Below, piece by piece: positions 27,092 through 34,893 of a stretch of DNA of 64,000 bases (position 1 is its first letter; each line of letters starts with the position of its first letter). The notes under the pieces are model-generated. The model saw only the letters and a list, made by a program, of their open reading frames with translations. It made no database searches and was not told the origin of the DNA. The position numbers and the translations under genes were made by a program. The DNA comes from [Clostridium] aminophilum DSM 10710. Its GTDB lineage: Bacteria; Bacillota; Clostridia; Lachnospirales; Lachnospiraceae. The DNA lies in the NCBI RefSeq assembly GCF_000711825.1, contig NZ_KL543982.1, positions 30,426 through 94,425 on the forward strand. Direction: 5' to 3'.

Positions 27092-28663
27092 TTATCTGTT
27101 GCTCAATCCTTTGATCAACTCCCAGCTCCTAAAAATCATCTCATTGTCCTTGGTATTAAACCCGACTTCTCGATTCTCATATTTTTTCAAGACATCTCCG
27201 ATTGTCAGATTTCTAGGCAGTTTTTCAAAAATATCGCTGTTCGCTCCAAGTTTTCCGCTTCCTTTAAAGTTCCCATTCGCATCATAATAATCTGCCGGAC
27301 GGTCTTCTGGCCGAACAGCTTTTCTTGCATTGGAAGACCAAGTCCACTGGCTTGCACCGAATCCAACAGTATTCGGATCGCAGTCTTTTGCTACCGCATA
27401 CTTGCAGTAGTTATACACAGCTTTCCGCAATATATCTTCCTTCTTCATGGCAGGTGAATCACATCCGCCTAAAAGTGACGCCATAAAATAGTCAAAGAGT
27501 TGTGCTGTTACGGTTTTATCCTTCCTCACTTTTCTAAGCTCCATGCAGAAGTTAACATTTTCACAGATTTTTTCGAACTCTGCTAACGTAGTGTCTTCGT
27601 TGAACGAATCTTGTTCAACGGTAAATCCAAATGGATCATTGCCACCATCACTTTGACTAACCCCGAAACCAAACGGATTATTGCCACCATCATCTTCTCT
27701 AACGCAGAAGCCAAATGGATCATTGCTAGCATCGTCTTGAATATCTAAACCATTCCCTTCTGTTACATCTTCATTGAAATCTATATCTTCAAATTCAGTT
27801 TCATTTTCATTGAAATCTATATCTTCAAATTCAGTTTCATTTTCATTGAAATCTATATCTTCAAATTCAGTTTCATCGAAATCTATAACAGAATCATCCT
27901 CTGAATTTGAAAACCACTCCTTTATCTCATCTTTTTCTGCAAAAACGCTACCTTTACTTTGACCATATTTTTGATCCACTGACTCAATTGTTTTAATTAG
28001 GTTAGATATAAAGTTTTGATCATTTTCATCATAATAATTAATGTTTTTTGCAATAATTCCTTTATTATCATCAAACCAAGTTGCTACCCTCTTTTTGTCC
28101 AAATCCTGCAAATCTTTTATATTAAGTTCCTTATTGTCGATTTTAGATTTTGTAAATCCATTTTCTATACACTTCACAATTTGATCCCACTCTGTTTTTT
28201 GTATTTTACACTTTTCTTGAAAACTATCCACCGCCTGCTCTAAATAAGTTCCCATAGATGACGCATTTTCAGTGAAAATTGGAATGATCTCTAGTGGCGT
28301 TCTTTCCCCATCTATCCAATGATAACCAACAGTATTATCATCCTGAGAAATCAGCAATTCAATCATTGTTGCATAACTCAAAATATACTCTTTACTAAAA
28401 AATGCCAATACCGCGTGACACTTTGAATCCATTAAATGTTTGTTTACATTATTAAGCCAGCTATCATTATTGGTCTCAAAGTCGTTGTCACAGTATACTC
28501 TTAGTCCTTTCTCATGTAATTTGACTACTATCTTCTCAAATACTGTTCTCCAATTTGCGCTTGCGTAACTCACAAATACATATGGTTTTGTATAATCCAC
28601 TTTCTCACAATGAATGTTTTTTTTCATGAATTCTGTTCGTTCGTTTCTTTCCTTTTTTTCCAT
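27092..28663 (-). CDS. TIR-domain protein with two internal tandem repeat arrays
   Basis: 523 residues after GGGAGGA. The TIR domain spans about 26-165: PYVFVSYASANWRTVFEKIV, VYCDNDFETNNDSWLNNV, AVLAFFSKEY and ATMIELLIS, whose Glu102 matches the NADase catalytic glutamate. Three 12-residue copies of ETEFEDIDFNEN follow at 264-299, then three units with DPFGF/NPFGF and DGGN at 315-353, and a C-terminal region of about 165 residues without a known domain. TIR domains of this kind cleave NAD+ or make cyclic ADP-ribose signals. It lies between two RyR-domain genes; its start is 15 bases after the HD-RyR stop. The C-terminal domain may be the trigger sensor. Confidence 0.82.
   Translation of the reverse strand: MEKKERNERTEFMKKNIHCEKVDYTKPYVFVSYASANWRTVFEKIVVKLHEKGLRVYCDNDFETNNDSWLNNVNKHLMDSKCHAVLAFFSKEYILSYATMIELLISQDDNTVGYHWIDGERTPLEIIPIFTENASSMGTYLEQAVDSFQEKCKIQKTEWDQIVKCIENGFTKSKIDNKELNIKDLQDLDKKRVATWFDDNKGIIAKNINYYDENDQNFISNLIKTIESVDQKYGQSKGSVFAEKDEIKEWFSNSEDDSVIDFDETEFEDIDFNENETEFEDIDFNENETEFEDIDFNEDVTEGNGLDIQDDASNDPFGFCVREDDGGNNPFGFGVSQSDGGNDPFGFTVEQDSFNEDTTLAEFEKICENVNFCMELRKVRKDKTVTAQLFDYFMASLLGGCDSPAMKKEDILRKAVYNYCKYAVAKDCDPNTVGFGASQWTWSSNARKAVRPEDRPADYYDANGNFKGSGKLGANSDIFEKLPRNLTIGDVLKKYENREVGFNTKDNEMIFRSWELIKGLSNR
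27620..27721 (-). repeat. DPFGF tandem repeat array in the TIR gene
   Basis: Three degenerate units of about 14 residues, each with a D/N-PFGF core followed by a DGGN or DS spacer. Adjacent to the acidic array; together they form a long flexible acidic linker. Confidence 0.75.
27767..27874 (-). repeat. 36-bp tandem repeat, three copies, in the TIR gene
   Basis: Three copies of a 36-base unit encoding ETEFEDIDFNEN. The copies are nearly identical in DNA, including synonymous positions, so the array is young and likely to vary in copy number among strains. Confidence 0.88.
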
Positions 28664-28678
28664 TTCTATAATCCTCCC

Positions 28679-30673
28679 TTACATCCTATAAATTCTCAGC
28701 CCATCAAACATCCTCAACATCGCGAGCATACACTCCATAGGCTCTGTATCTTTGTCCTGCTCTTCTTTATCCAATCTCTTATAGTTTGCCAAAGCATCCT
28801 CATCAGAAACCTCAAAGCCTGTGAATTCCGGAATCATATCCTTATGCTGACGAACCAGTTCTCTCTTCTCTTTCTCCGGTGTTCCATAGGTCCATCCCAT
28901 GTCATAGTGTTCCTGAAGCCATCTCTGATGCTCAAGAACACCGATCTTCAGAAGTTCATCCCTGTTAAAGTTCTCGATCCGGTCGTAATCCACATCTTTA
29001 TTCGTGTAAAAGCAGCCGATCTCACTCAAATACTTTGCAAATGCTTTTGCCTGATTGATATTGGAAAGTTTGTATTCCAGAGAGAGCTTTTTAAAACTTT
29101 CAACATAGCGGTCTTTTACTTCATCGTTGTTCAGGAACTGCTCTTCCTTACCGGCCGCTTTCATTTTCTTCCAATCTGCGCTTTCCCAACGGGCATTCAG
29201 TACAACCGCAAAATTATAGAGGTTGATAAAACTGCTGTCAGACAGTGAACCTCGGTTGCCGACGTGAGGATTTTTCGTAATTCTTGTATCTACACCTAAC
29301 GTGATTTCACTCAGATCGACAATCCGTTCAATATCCGCCTGAAACTCCGATTTGCCGTTTTCAGTAATATACATTCCGGAATACGCCTTTAATTTCGGAC
29401 ATTTTTCTCCTTTTCTCTGTCCATCCTGCATCCACTGAACGTAACGGTCTTTAAACAGATTTATTTTTCCGTTTTCACTTTCATCGTACAGGTACGTCGC
29501 CTGAATATGGTCGTCTGTAAAATCGAACGTACAACCCATCGGATGCAGTTCTTTTTTCGAATTTCTACCATAAGCGGTTCTGTCCCAGCACTGAAGTTCA
29601 TCGCAAAGCATCAGCATATACGCAAGCGGATGGAATTCTGCTCTTAACGGATGAATCTTGTTCTTATAGTCTGCGATACAGAATTTATACAGACTGTTAT
29701 GCATCAAGATCGCCGTCAGCGCATCCAGATGCTCCGGCTCCATCGGAAGCTGCATCTCCGCAAACAATTTCTTAAACAAGACCGTGGCGCTGAAATACGC
29801 ATGATCCATGAAGAAATTGAATTTTTCAGGTTTCGTCGGCTTTTCTGTCAGATACTCCAGCATTTTATCTTCTGTAAAACCATACTCCTGGCCCAATTTG
29901 TCACTCAGAAGATAGGCATACAGCTCATTTGTCGAATCGAATTCTTTGTCATTAAAGATCTTTCTGAGCTGATTTCTTGCCGATTCCTCCTTAATCTGAA
30001 CCAGACTGTCCAGAGATCGATATGCCACAAACGGTCGATCGCTTCGTTTTTCGTCCGAAACCTCAAAATAGGAACATACCTGTTCAAACGGCAATTCAAA
30101 GGGATATCCAATATCATGGAACAGAGACGCCAGTCCCCAGAATTTCAGATAATGAGCTGCCGCCTCAGCATCATCTGTAAGAGCATAGTTTTTTTTATAC
30201 GTCGCCCGATACTTCGTATTGGTCTCATAGATTGCAAGGCCCAAAGAAAAGACGTATACCGAATGAACGTAATGATCGCGGTGCTTCATTAGCAGTCCGC
30301 TGCCATTTGCCTCAAATTCCGAGAGCAATTCGATCATCCGTCTTGTTTTTTCGTAATCGCCGATAAACATTTCCAGATAGCAGAAATAAACATCAAATGC
30401 ATCGTCTTTTCTGCCGGATTTCAAAAATCGATCGAGCGCATTTTCAAGGCATAAACGGTCGATGTCCTTTTCCATATTCAACGGGATCTGATTTGCCTTC
30501 AGACTTGTTCCTTCAAAATCCGCAGGTTCTTCAGACCTTACTTCTGTTTTACTTTTATCGAATCTCAGTTTTGTACATCGCTCTCGAATAAAAGAGAGTA
30601 CCGCTCCTTCCAGTGAATTCGGGAGCTGTTCGATCCGTTTAATTCTTGAATTATCAAGCATCGAATAAGCCAT
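28679..30673 (-). CDS. HD-domain phosphohydrolase fused to a RyR domain
   Basis: 664 residues from the ATG at 30673, which follows GTGGAGG; a GTG at 30685 overlaps that site. HD motifs: HRDHYVHSV near residue 131, ASLFHDIGYPFE near 183 (His186-Asp187), MHNSLYKFC near 324 and CDELQCWDR near 357. Near residues 575-640 a RyR domain: VLEHQRWLQEHYDMGWTYG, with the conserved EHxRW and GWxYG. HD enzymes hydrolyse phosphate esters, often nucleotides or cyclic nucleotides. First gene of the operon with the TIR protein and the membrane RyR protein. It may destroy or respond to the TIR-made signal; that is inference. Confidence 0.78.
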   Translation of the reverse strand: MAYSMLDNSRIKRIEQLPNSLEGAVLSFIRERCTKLRFDKSKTEVRSEEPADFEGTSLKANQIPLNMEKDIDRLCLENALDRFLKSGRKDDAFDVYFCYLEMFIGDYEKTRRMIELLSEFEANGSGLLMKHRDHYVHSVYVFSLGLAIYETNTKYRATYKKNYALTDDAEAAAHYLKFWGLASLFHDIGYPFELPFEQVCSYFEVSDEKRSDRPFVAYRSLDSLVQIKEESARNQLRKIFNDKEFDSTNELYAYLLSDKLGQEYGFTEDKMLEYLTEKPTKPEKFNFFMDHAYFSATVLFKKLFAEMQLPMEPEHLDALTAILMHNSLYKFCIADYKNKIHPLRAEFHPLAYMLMLCDELQCWDRTAYGRNSKKELHPMGCTFDFTDDHIQATYLYDESENGKINLFKDRYVQWMQDGQRKGEKCPKLKAYSGMYITENGKSEFQADIERIVDLSEITLGVDTRITKNPHVGNRGSLSDSSFINLYNFAVVLNARWESADWKKMKAAGKEEQFLNNDEVKDRYVESFKKLSLEYKLSNINQAKAFAKYLSEIGCFYTNKDVDYDRIENFNRDELLKIGVLEHQRWLQEHYDMGWTYGTPEKEKRELVRQHKDMIPEFTGFEVSDEDALANYKRLDKEEQDKDTEPMECMLAMLRMFDGLRIYRM

Positions 30674-30710
30674 AGAATCCTCCACATTGTTATTTCATGA
30701 CACTTTTTTA

Positions 30711-30742
30711 AGTGTACCCCCCCCCCGACTCACAAAAGTCAA
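30711..30742 (-). promoter_or_regulatory. Putative promoter of the RyR/TIR operon with poly-G spacer
   Basis: On the minus strand TTGACT (30737-30742), a 20-base spacer that ends in ten G residues (30717-30726), then TACACT (30711-30716). At ten Gs the spacing is three over the optimum; seven Gs would give 17. Located 38 bases before the start codon of the HD-RyR gene. Confidence 0.5.
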
Positions 30743-30973
30743 TTCTCATTCCAATATTCATACAATTTAAGATATGTTTTCAGCAGACTGCACAACACGT
30801 GAAAACATTTTTTGACATATGTATTTGGTATATATAACGATGTGAAGAACAATATCGAGCAACTCCGTGACACGCAAGCAGAGCTGCCAAGTGCTAACTG
30901 GAAGGAATCAACAATATTTAGCGATAGTCTCCAAGGTTTCTTGCAAGCGCGAACTTAGACTCTTTGCTCAAAT
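30743..30973. other. Intergenic region with a degenerate short frame
   Basis: No convincing gene. A GTG-started frame of 38 codons (30842-30958, plus strand) reads VKNNIEQLRDTQAELPSA at its start but has no ribosome site. A TTGACA at 30812 with TATAAC 15 bases on could drive it. Probably a gene remnant or noncoding. Confidence 0.35.
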
Positions 30974-31018
30974 AAAAACCTCCTGCACCGTATCGTTCCC
31001 AATACCGTGCAGGAGGTG
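30974..31018 (-). terminator. Terminator of the phosphoesterase operon
   Basis: Arms ACCTCCTGCACGGTAT and ATACGGTGCAGGAGGT on the minus strand pair almost perfectly and run into TTTTTATTT. Confidence 0.88.
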
Positions 31019-31097
31019 TATCCTAATATTCCATAGAAAGAAAGTGACATCGTAAGAATCATTCAAAATGTCACTTACAATGTCACCTATGATGTCA

Positions 31098-31571
31098 TTA
31101 ATCAAAATGAATCTTCGGAAAGATTTCTGACCGGGCATACCAGTCGTATCCTCTCTTTTTATATAGTTCCTTCCGTACCGAATCACAGATATGTACAAAT
31201 CCGATATGCCGCTTGTATCCGGAAAAATAGAATGCAACCACTTTATCCACCCAAATTACATCCTCAATCGGAATAAACTGATTTGCTAGTGCTTTTTTCT
31301 TGGCCTCGGGATCCTTGAAATTTTCAATTTCTCGGAGTTTTTCCGCACGGCTTCTCTCATAATCTCTTATCTCATCTGCGCCTGGTTTTGGAAAAACCGG
31401 GAGATGATTCATCTCCAGATCTTTTTTAACTTGTCTGAGCAGAAAACGATTGTATTCCTGAGATTTTTCTTTCTTCCGGTATATCTCCCGATGTGTCAAC
31501 CAATTCTGTAGTTCGCATCGTTTACAGTCCGCATAACGAAAAGCTTTTTTTAGCAAATCCTGTATTCCCAT
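31098..31571 (-). CDS. Uncharacterised protein of the island
   Basis: 157 residues, start supported by GAGGA. Not recognised. The N-terminal part is basic and Cys-bearing (YADCKRCELQNWLTHREIYRK), followed by a charged helix near 65-95 (DYERSRAEKLREIENF). The C-terminal part, PIEDVIWVDKVVAFYFSGYKRHIGFVHICDSVRKEL, has alternating hydrophobic residues suggesting strands. It follows the metallophosphoesterase by 47 bases and shares its terminator, so the two probably act together. Confidence 0.6.
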   Translation of the reverse strand: MGIQDLLKKAFRYADCKRCELQNWLTHREIYRKKEKSQEYNRFLLRQVKKDLEMNHLPVFPKPGADEIRDYERSRAEKLREIENFKDPEAKKKALANQFIPIEDVIWVDKVVAFYFSGYKRHIGFVHICDSVRKELYKKRGYDWYARSEIFPKIHFD

Positions 31572-31618
31572 ATTCTGTCCTCACATTCATTCTCATGCTG
31601 AGAAGTCTTCTTATCCTC

Positions 31619-32284
31619 CTACTCATCATCCATCTCTACCGCTGTCGCGTAATCAGACAATGATATGTTTTCCCGACGTTTCTTATCCAATTGGATCCAT
31701 TCATCCAACGTCAGCGGAACATAGTCCGAAAACATGCAGAAACAATTGATCATCTGGCATGGAATCCCGACCGGTTCATCATATCCCAAAACCGGCCGCT
31801 TATATTGTTCAATCCGCTTTTGATGTTCATTTACGATGTACTCATCAAAAGTATTGTGAACATGACCGTAAAGCATATACACTTTTGGCTCACCCTCACC
31901 GTTTCGGCGATACTGTCCGTTATAACACATGATGGGATAATGTGAAAGTATGATCTTCCGCTTGTTATCATTCAGTTCCTTATAATGCTCTATCCACTTA
32001 AATTTGCTTCTGTCGAACTCCTTGTTTTTGAGATATCGGTCATGGTTTCCTATGATCAAATACTTCTTTCCTTTAAGCCTTCCAAGGATCCTGTTCACCT
32101 CAGCAATATCTCTCGACATGCAAAAATCTCCTAGGATCACAACCTCGTCTCCCGAACGCACCCTTGAATTCCATTGCTTTATCATATATTCGTTCATGGC
32201 TTCACCGCTCTCAAAGCCACGGCGATCCATTCGCTGATTCAGATTGCTATGGCAAAAATGCAGATCTGCAATATAATAACGCAT
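31619..32284 (-). CDS. Calcineurin-like metallophosphoesterase
   Basis: 221 residues with all five family motifs: ADLHFCH (DxH), VILGDFC (GDxx), LIIGNHDRYL (GNHD), ILSHYPIM (second His) and MLYGHVHNTF (GHxH). It binds two metal ions and hydrolyses a phosphomonoester or diester, substrate unknown. AGGGGGA precedes the ATG. It lies in the island upstream of the RyR/TIR operon but in its own transcription unit with the 31098 gene. A nucleotide-type substrate would fit the context but is not shown. Confidence 0.87.
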   Translation of the reverse strand: MRYYIADLHFCHSNLNQRMDRRGFESGEAMNEYMIKQWNSRVRSGDEVVILGDFCMSRDIAEVNRILGRLKGKKYLIIGNHDRYLKNKEFDRSKFKWIEHYKELNDNKRKIILSHYPIMCYNGQYRRNGEGEPKVYMLYGHVHNTFDEYIVNEHQKRIEQYKRPVLGYDEPVGIPCQMINCFCMFSDYVPLTLDEWIQLDKKRRENISLSDYATAVEMDDE

Positions 32285-32474
32285 TCTAGATCCCCCTTCT
32301 TCTCCATCTCTTTTTTCAACATGGGCCCCATTCTCCTACTGAGCATAAACTTATCTGCATTTTATTGTACTCCTCAGAATGGTAAATTATACACCTTGCG
32401 TTCGGCTACATCCTTCTCACTACCGTACTCATTCAGGATCTTAACCTGTTAAAAATATGCGCCGTCAGAATCAC

Positions 32475-32517
32475 AGAGAAAAAGCGGTCACCACGCCCGT
32501 TGACCGCTTTTTTCTCT
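32475..32517 (-). terminator. Terminator of the toxin-antitoxin pair
   Basis: AAGCGGTCA-acgggcgtgg-TGACCGCTT within a longer AGAGAAAA/TTTTCTCT inverted repeat, ending in T5. Symmetric, so it could work in both directions. Confidence 0.88.
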
Positions 32518-32526
32518 GCAAATATT

Positions 32527-32817
32527 TCAAGTCCAATGCTTCTTTAACTCCTTGTAGAAATTTTCATGCGTACCCGCCAAAATGACAACCACGGTTTCAT
32601 CATTTACATATTCTACAGTATACGCGACTCTATAATCCGTTTTGTTATATCTGAAAGCATAGGTTGAGATTCCTTCCAAATCTCCAACCTTCGCATCTCC
32701 TACCATTGGATCCGCAATTATTTCATCTATGGCATCTTTAAACAGACTTTTAAGTTTTTTGTCCTTTAACTTCTTTAGGTATTTACCTGCAGCAGGAGAA
32801 ATAATCAGTTTCGCCAC
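32527..32817 (-). CDS. RelE/ParE-superfamily toxin
   Basis: 96 residues with the RelE/ParE pattern: LIISPAAGKYLKKLKDKKLKSLF, DAIDEIIADPMVG, the strand YAFRYNKTDYRVAYTVE and VVILAGTHENFYKELKKHW. It starts three bases after the antitoxin stop. RelE members cut mRNA on ribosomes, ParE members block gyrase; which applies here is not clear. Confidence 0.85.
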   Translation of the reverse strand: MAKLIISPAAGKYLKKLKDKKLKSLFKDAIDEIIADPMVGDAKVGDLEGISTYAFRYNKTDYRVAYTVEYVNDETVVVILAGTHENFYKELKKHWT

Positions 32818-32820
32818 ACA

Positions 32821-33174
32821 TTACTCCTCCCCACCAAAGACATCATCATATGACATTGATTCGATCTCTCCGGTTGCCATCCTATGAGCATCGTCTATCA
32901 TCTTTTTGACCGCAGGTCTTACCTTCGATTGTCTAGCCTTAAACTCTTCAAGTAATTCCTGACCAGAATACCCTTCTCTTATTAAATCTGAAAGTATTTC
33001 CTCTGCAAATTCTCCATTTGATTCTAACCGCGCCGGACGTATTACCAGCTCATTATCTCTTATAATACATTCTGCTTTATCTCCAAAACCAAGTTTTGCA
33101 AAAAAAGCTCCAGGAATAGTCAACTGCCTTTTCGAAGATATGCTTATTATTTTTCTATTCATCTCAGTTATCAT
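32821..33174 (-). CDS. AbrB/SpoVT-type antitoxin
   Basis: 117 residues from the ATG at 33174 (GGGAGG six bases upstream). NRKIISISSKRQLTIPGAFFAKLGFGDKAECIIRDNELVIRP is a swapped-hairpin AbrB DNA-binding domain at residues about 6-50. The rest is a charged helical tail (YSGQELLEEFKARQSK) likely to wrap the toxin. First gene of the pair; it should also repress the operon. Confidence 0.85.
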   Translation of the reverse strand: MITEMNRKIISISSKRQLTIPGAFFAKLGFGDKAECIIRDNELVIRPARLESNGEFAEEILSDLIREGYSGQELLEEFKARQSKVRPAVKKMIDDAHRMATGEIESMSYDDVFGGEE

Positions 33175-33303
33175 AGTCATCCTCCCGAAAATGGCGCTGA
33201 TATTTTCTTTGTTTCTTTGTTTCATTGTATCTCATTTTCTTTATCGATTCAATTGTCTTTACGTAAATTATCGTCCGAAAACGTAAAAACAAGTAGTCTA
33301 ACG

Positions 33304-33446
33304 ATTGGCCAAAGCGATCCCCTCCGTGAACAAATCTCTCCGGTCCATCACCCAAACCGACGGATCCCGGTATTTCTATGACGCAAACCGGAAAAACTTC
33401 GGATCTTCCAGAATGGGAAGGATATCTGGAAAACGCAGAGCTACCG
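33304..33446 (+). pseudogene. hipBA-like remnant (internal deletion fusion)
   Basis: 33304-33395 matches the HipB-like gene at 23464-23555 with only about three differences; 33390-33446 matches the end of the HipA-like gene at 24889-24945 with several differences. The junction falls on a shared GGAAAA, so an internal deletion of about 1.3 kb probably removed the rest. No start, no intact frame. It marks the far side of the accessory island. Confidence 0.88.
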
Positions 33447-33448
33447 AC

Positions 33449-33496
33449 AAAAAAATCCCCGGCCAGACCGCTTTCGCGGCCCGGTCGGGGATTTTT
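33449..33496 (-). terminator. Terminator of the hgd operon
   Basis: AAAAATCCCCG and CGGGGATTTTT arms with inner CC/GG pairs form a strong hairpin 21 bases after the stop at 33517. Symmetric A/T runs allow bidirectional action. Confidence 0.9.
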
Positions 33497-33516
33497 AAAC
33501 ACGTCTCTTTTCAGAA

Positions 33517-33711
33517 TTACTTCTTGATCGGAGCGTCCTTCTCTACGATGAATGTGTGAAGAGTATCGTTAGCCTTCAGCCATGCAAGATAGTTCTTTGC
33601 ATCTTCCTCATCACGGAAGGTAGCCTTCAGGAACTTTGTCGGCTCAGCAAGAAGGCCGCACTTGTAACCTGTATCATTGGTCTGATAAAGTTTAAACTTG
33701 AAATCTGCCAT
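33517..33711 (-). CDS. Small conserved-looking protein at the end of the hgd operon
   Basis: 64 residues, 22 bases after hgdB and before the operon terminator. Sequence DFKFKLYQTNDTGYKCGLLAE, then FRDEEDAKNYLAWLKAND. No known domain; the composition and codon use fit a real protein. Only a weak ribosome site. Its place suggests a role with the dehydratase, such as an assembly or stability factor, but nothing in the sequence shows this. Confidence 0.65.
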   Translation of the reverse strand: MADFKFKLYQTNDTGYKCGLLAEPTKFLKATFRDEEDAKNYLAWLKANDTLHTFIVEKDAPIKK

Positions 33712-33733
33712 TGTTGTTCACAACCTGCCTTTC

Positions 33734-34891
33734 TTACTTTCTGAGCTCAAGAACGTCTGCAAATGCCTGCAGAGATGTCTTAGCCTGACCGAAGTCGCGC
33801 ATCTGCATAGCAACACCGAGTTTTACGTGCGGGATGTTTGCATCGTTGAGAGCCTTCTTCAGGTACGGATACTCCATCTCCTCCGGATCGCAGAACTGAG
33901 TCATGAATACAACTACACCCTGTGCGCCGTTATCCTGTGCAAGACGTGCAACGTGCTCGCCGCGGCGGTTCTCGTTGGACTTCTCGTCGAAGAGGATGGT
34001 ATCGTAGTCCTGACGGCTGAACTGTACAGCCAGATCTCTCATCGGATCGTTGGTCTCCGGTGCATCGGTGCGGAAGGAACGTGTCCACTGAGCCACATCA
34101 TCAGCAGCGATCGCAATGTTGTACTCATCAAACAGCTTCAGAAGCTCCGGGTTGTCGCAGATGATACCGGAAAGAACAACCTTTGTGCCCTTCCAGTCAC
34201 ATGCCGGAAGCTTAACCAGCTCTGCGTTGAGCTCGTTCAGCTTTGCGGTGTACTCATCTTTCAGCATGAAGTTTGCAGCCTTGAGAACTGCGCTTCTCAT
34301 ACATGCATTGACAACGTCGCAGTGATCATTTGCCAGTGTGGAGAAGAGGCGGCGTGCCTTGCGGCTCTGGTTGTAAACCTTGATTGCCTTCTTCAGAGCA
34401 TCCATATCGGTTGCCTTGCCGGCGATCTTCTCAAGGTGCTCTCTTACGTTATTGTACTGATCCAGTGTGAACTGAATACCGAACTCCGGAACTCTGTTCT
34501 GCGGATGAGACAGGAAGATCGGTTCCGGCTTGCCGTACTTCTCAAATGCTGCCTTGAAGTTCTGGGATGCCGGACGAAGGGTATCACACGGAGTCGGGGT
34601 GATGATACCGGACAGGCCATCAAATGTGCCGTCCATGTACATCTCGAAGGAAGTCTGTACAAGGTCACAATAGAATGTAAGGAAATACTCTTTTGCCTTG
34701 GAAACAGTCTTTGTGTTGGAACCCCAGATTCCGAACGGAACCATATCAAGGGCATAAACCAGCTCTTCCGGTGCATAGTACGGAAGGATACCGATTACCT
34801 TCTTGCCCTGGTCCATGTATGCTTTCATCTGCTTGCCCGGATTGGAAGCAATCTCGTTAAACTCGTTTAATAATTCTTCAACTCTGCTCAT
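33734..34891 (-). CDS. hgdB: (R)-2-hydroxyglutaryl-CoA dehydratase, beta subunit
   Basis: 385 residues, close to known HgdB. Cysteines in ITPTPCDTLRP, SGIICDNPELL and FMTQFCDPEEMEYP are candidates for the [4Fe-4S] ligands. With HgdA it forms component D, which removes water from (R)-2-hydroxyglutaryl-CoA to give (E)-glutaconyl-CoA through a ketyl radical. It needs one electron from the HgdC activator. The start lies two bases after the hgdA stop, so translation is coupled. Confidence 0.93.
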   Translation of the reverse strand: MSRVEELLNEFNEIASNPGKQMKAYMDQGKKVIGILPYYAPEELVYALDMVPFGIWGSNTKTVSKAKEYFLTFYCDLVQTSFEMYMDGTFDGLSGIITPTPCDTLRPASQNFKAAFEKYGKPEPIFLSHPQNRVPEFGIQFTLDQYNNVREHLEKIAGKATDMDALKKAIKVYNQSRKARRLFSTLANDHCDVVNACMRSAVLKAANFMLKDEYTAKLNELNAELVKLPACDWKGTKVVLSGIICDNPELLKLFDEYNIAIAADDVAQWTRSFRTDAPETNDPMRDLAVQFSRQDYDTILFDEKSNENRRGEHVARLAQDNGAQGVVVFMTQFCDPEEMEYPYLKKALNDANIPHVKLGVAMQMRDFGQAKTSLQAFADVLELRK

Positions 34892-34893
34892 GA

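Noticed and set aside
30717-30726. Ten-C run as a sequencing artefact
   Set aside because: Possible, since homopolymers are error-prone, but it lies outside coding sequence and exactly in a promoter spacer, so it was reported with caution.
30842-30958. 38-codon GTG frame upstream of the RyR/TIR operon
   Set aside because: Plausible-looking N-terminus but no ribosome site and no family; kept only as a note in the intergenic entry.
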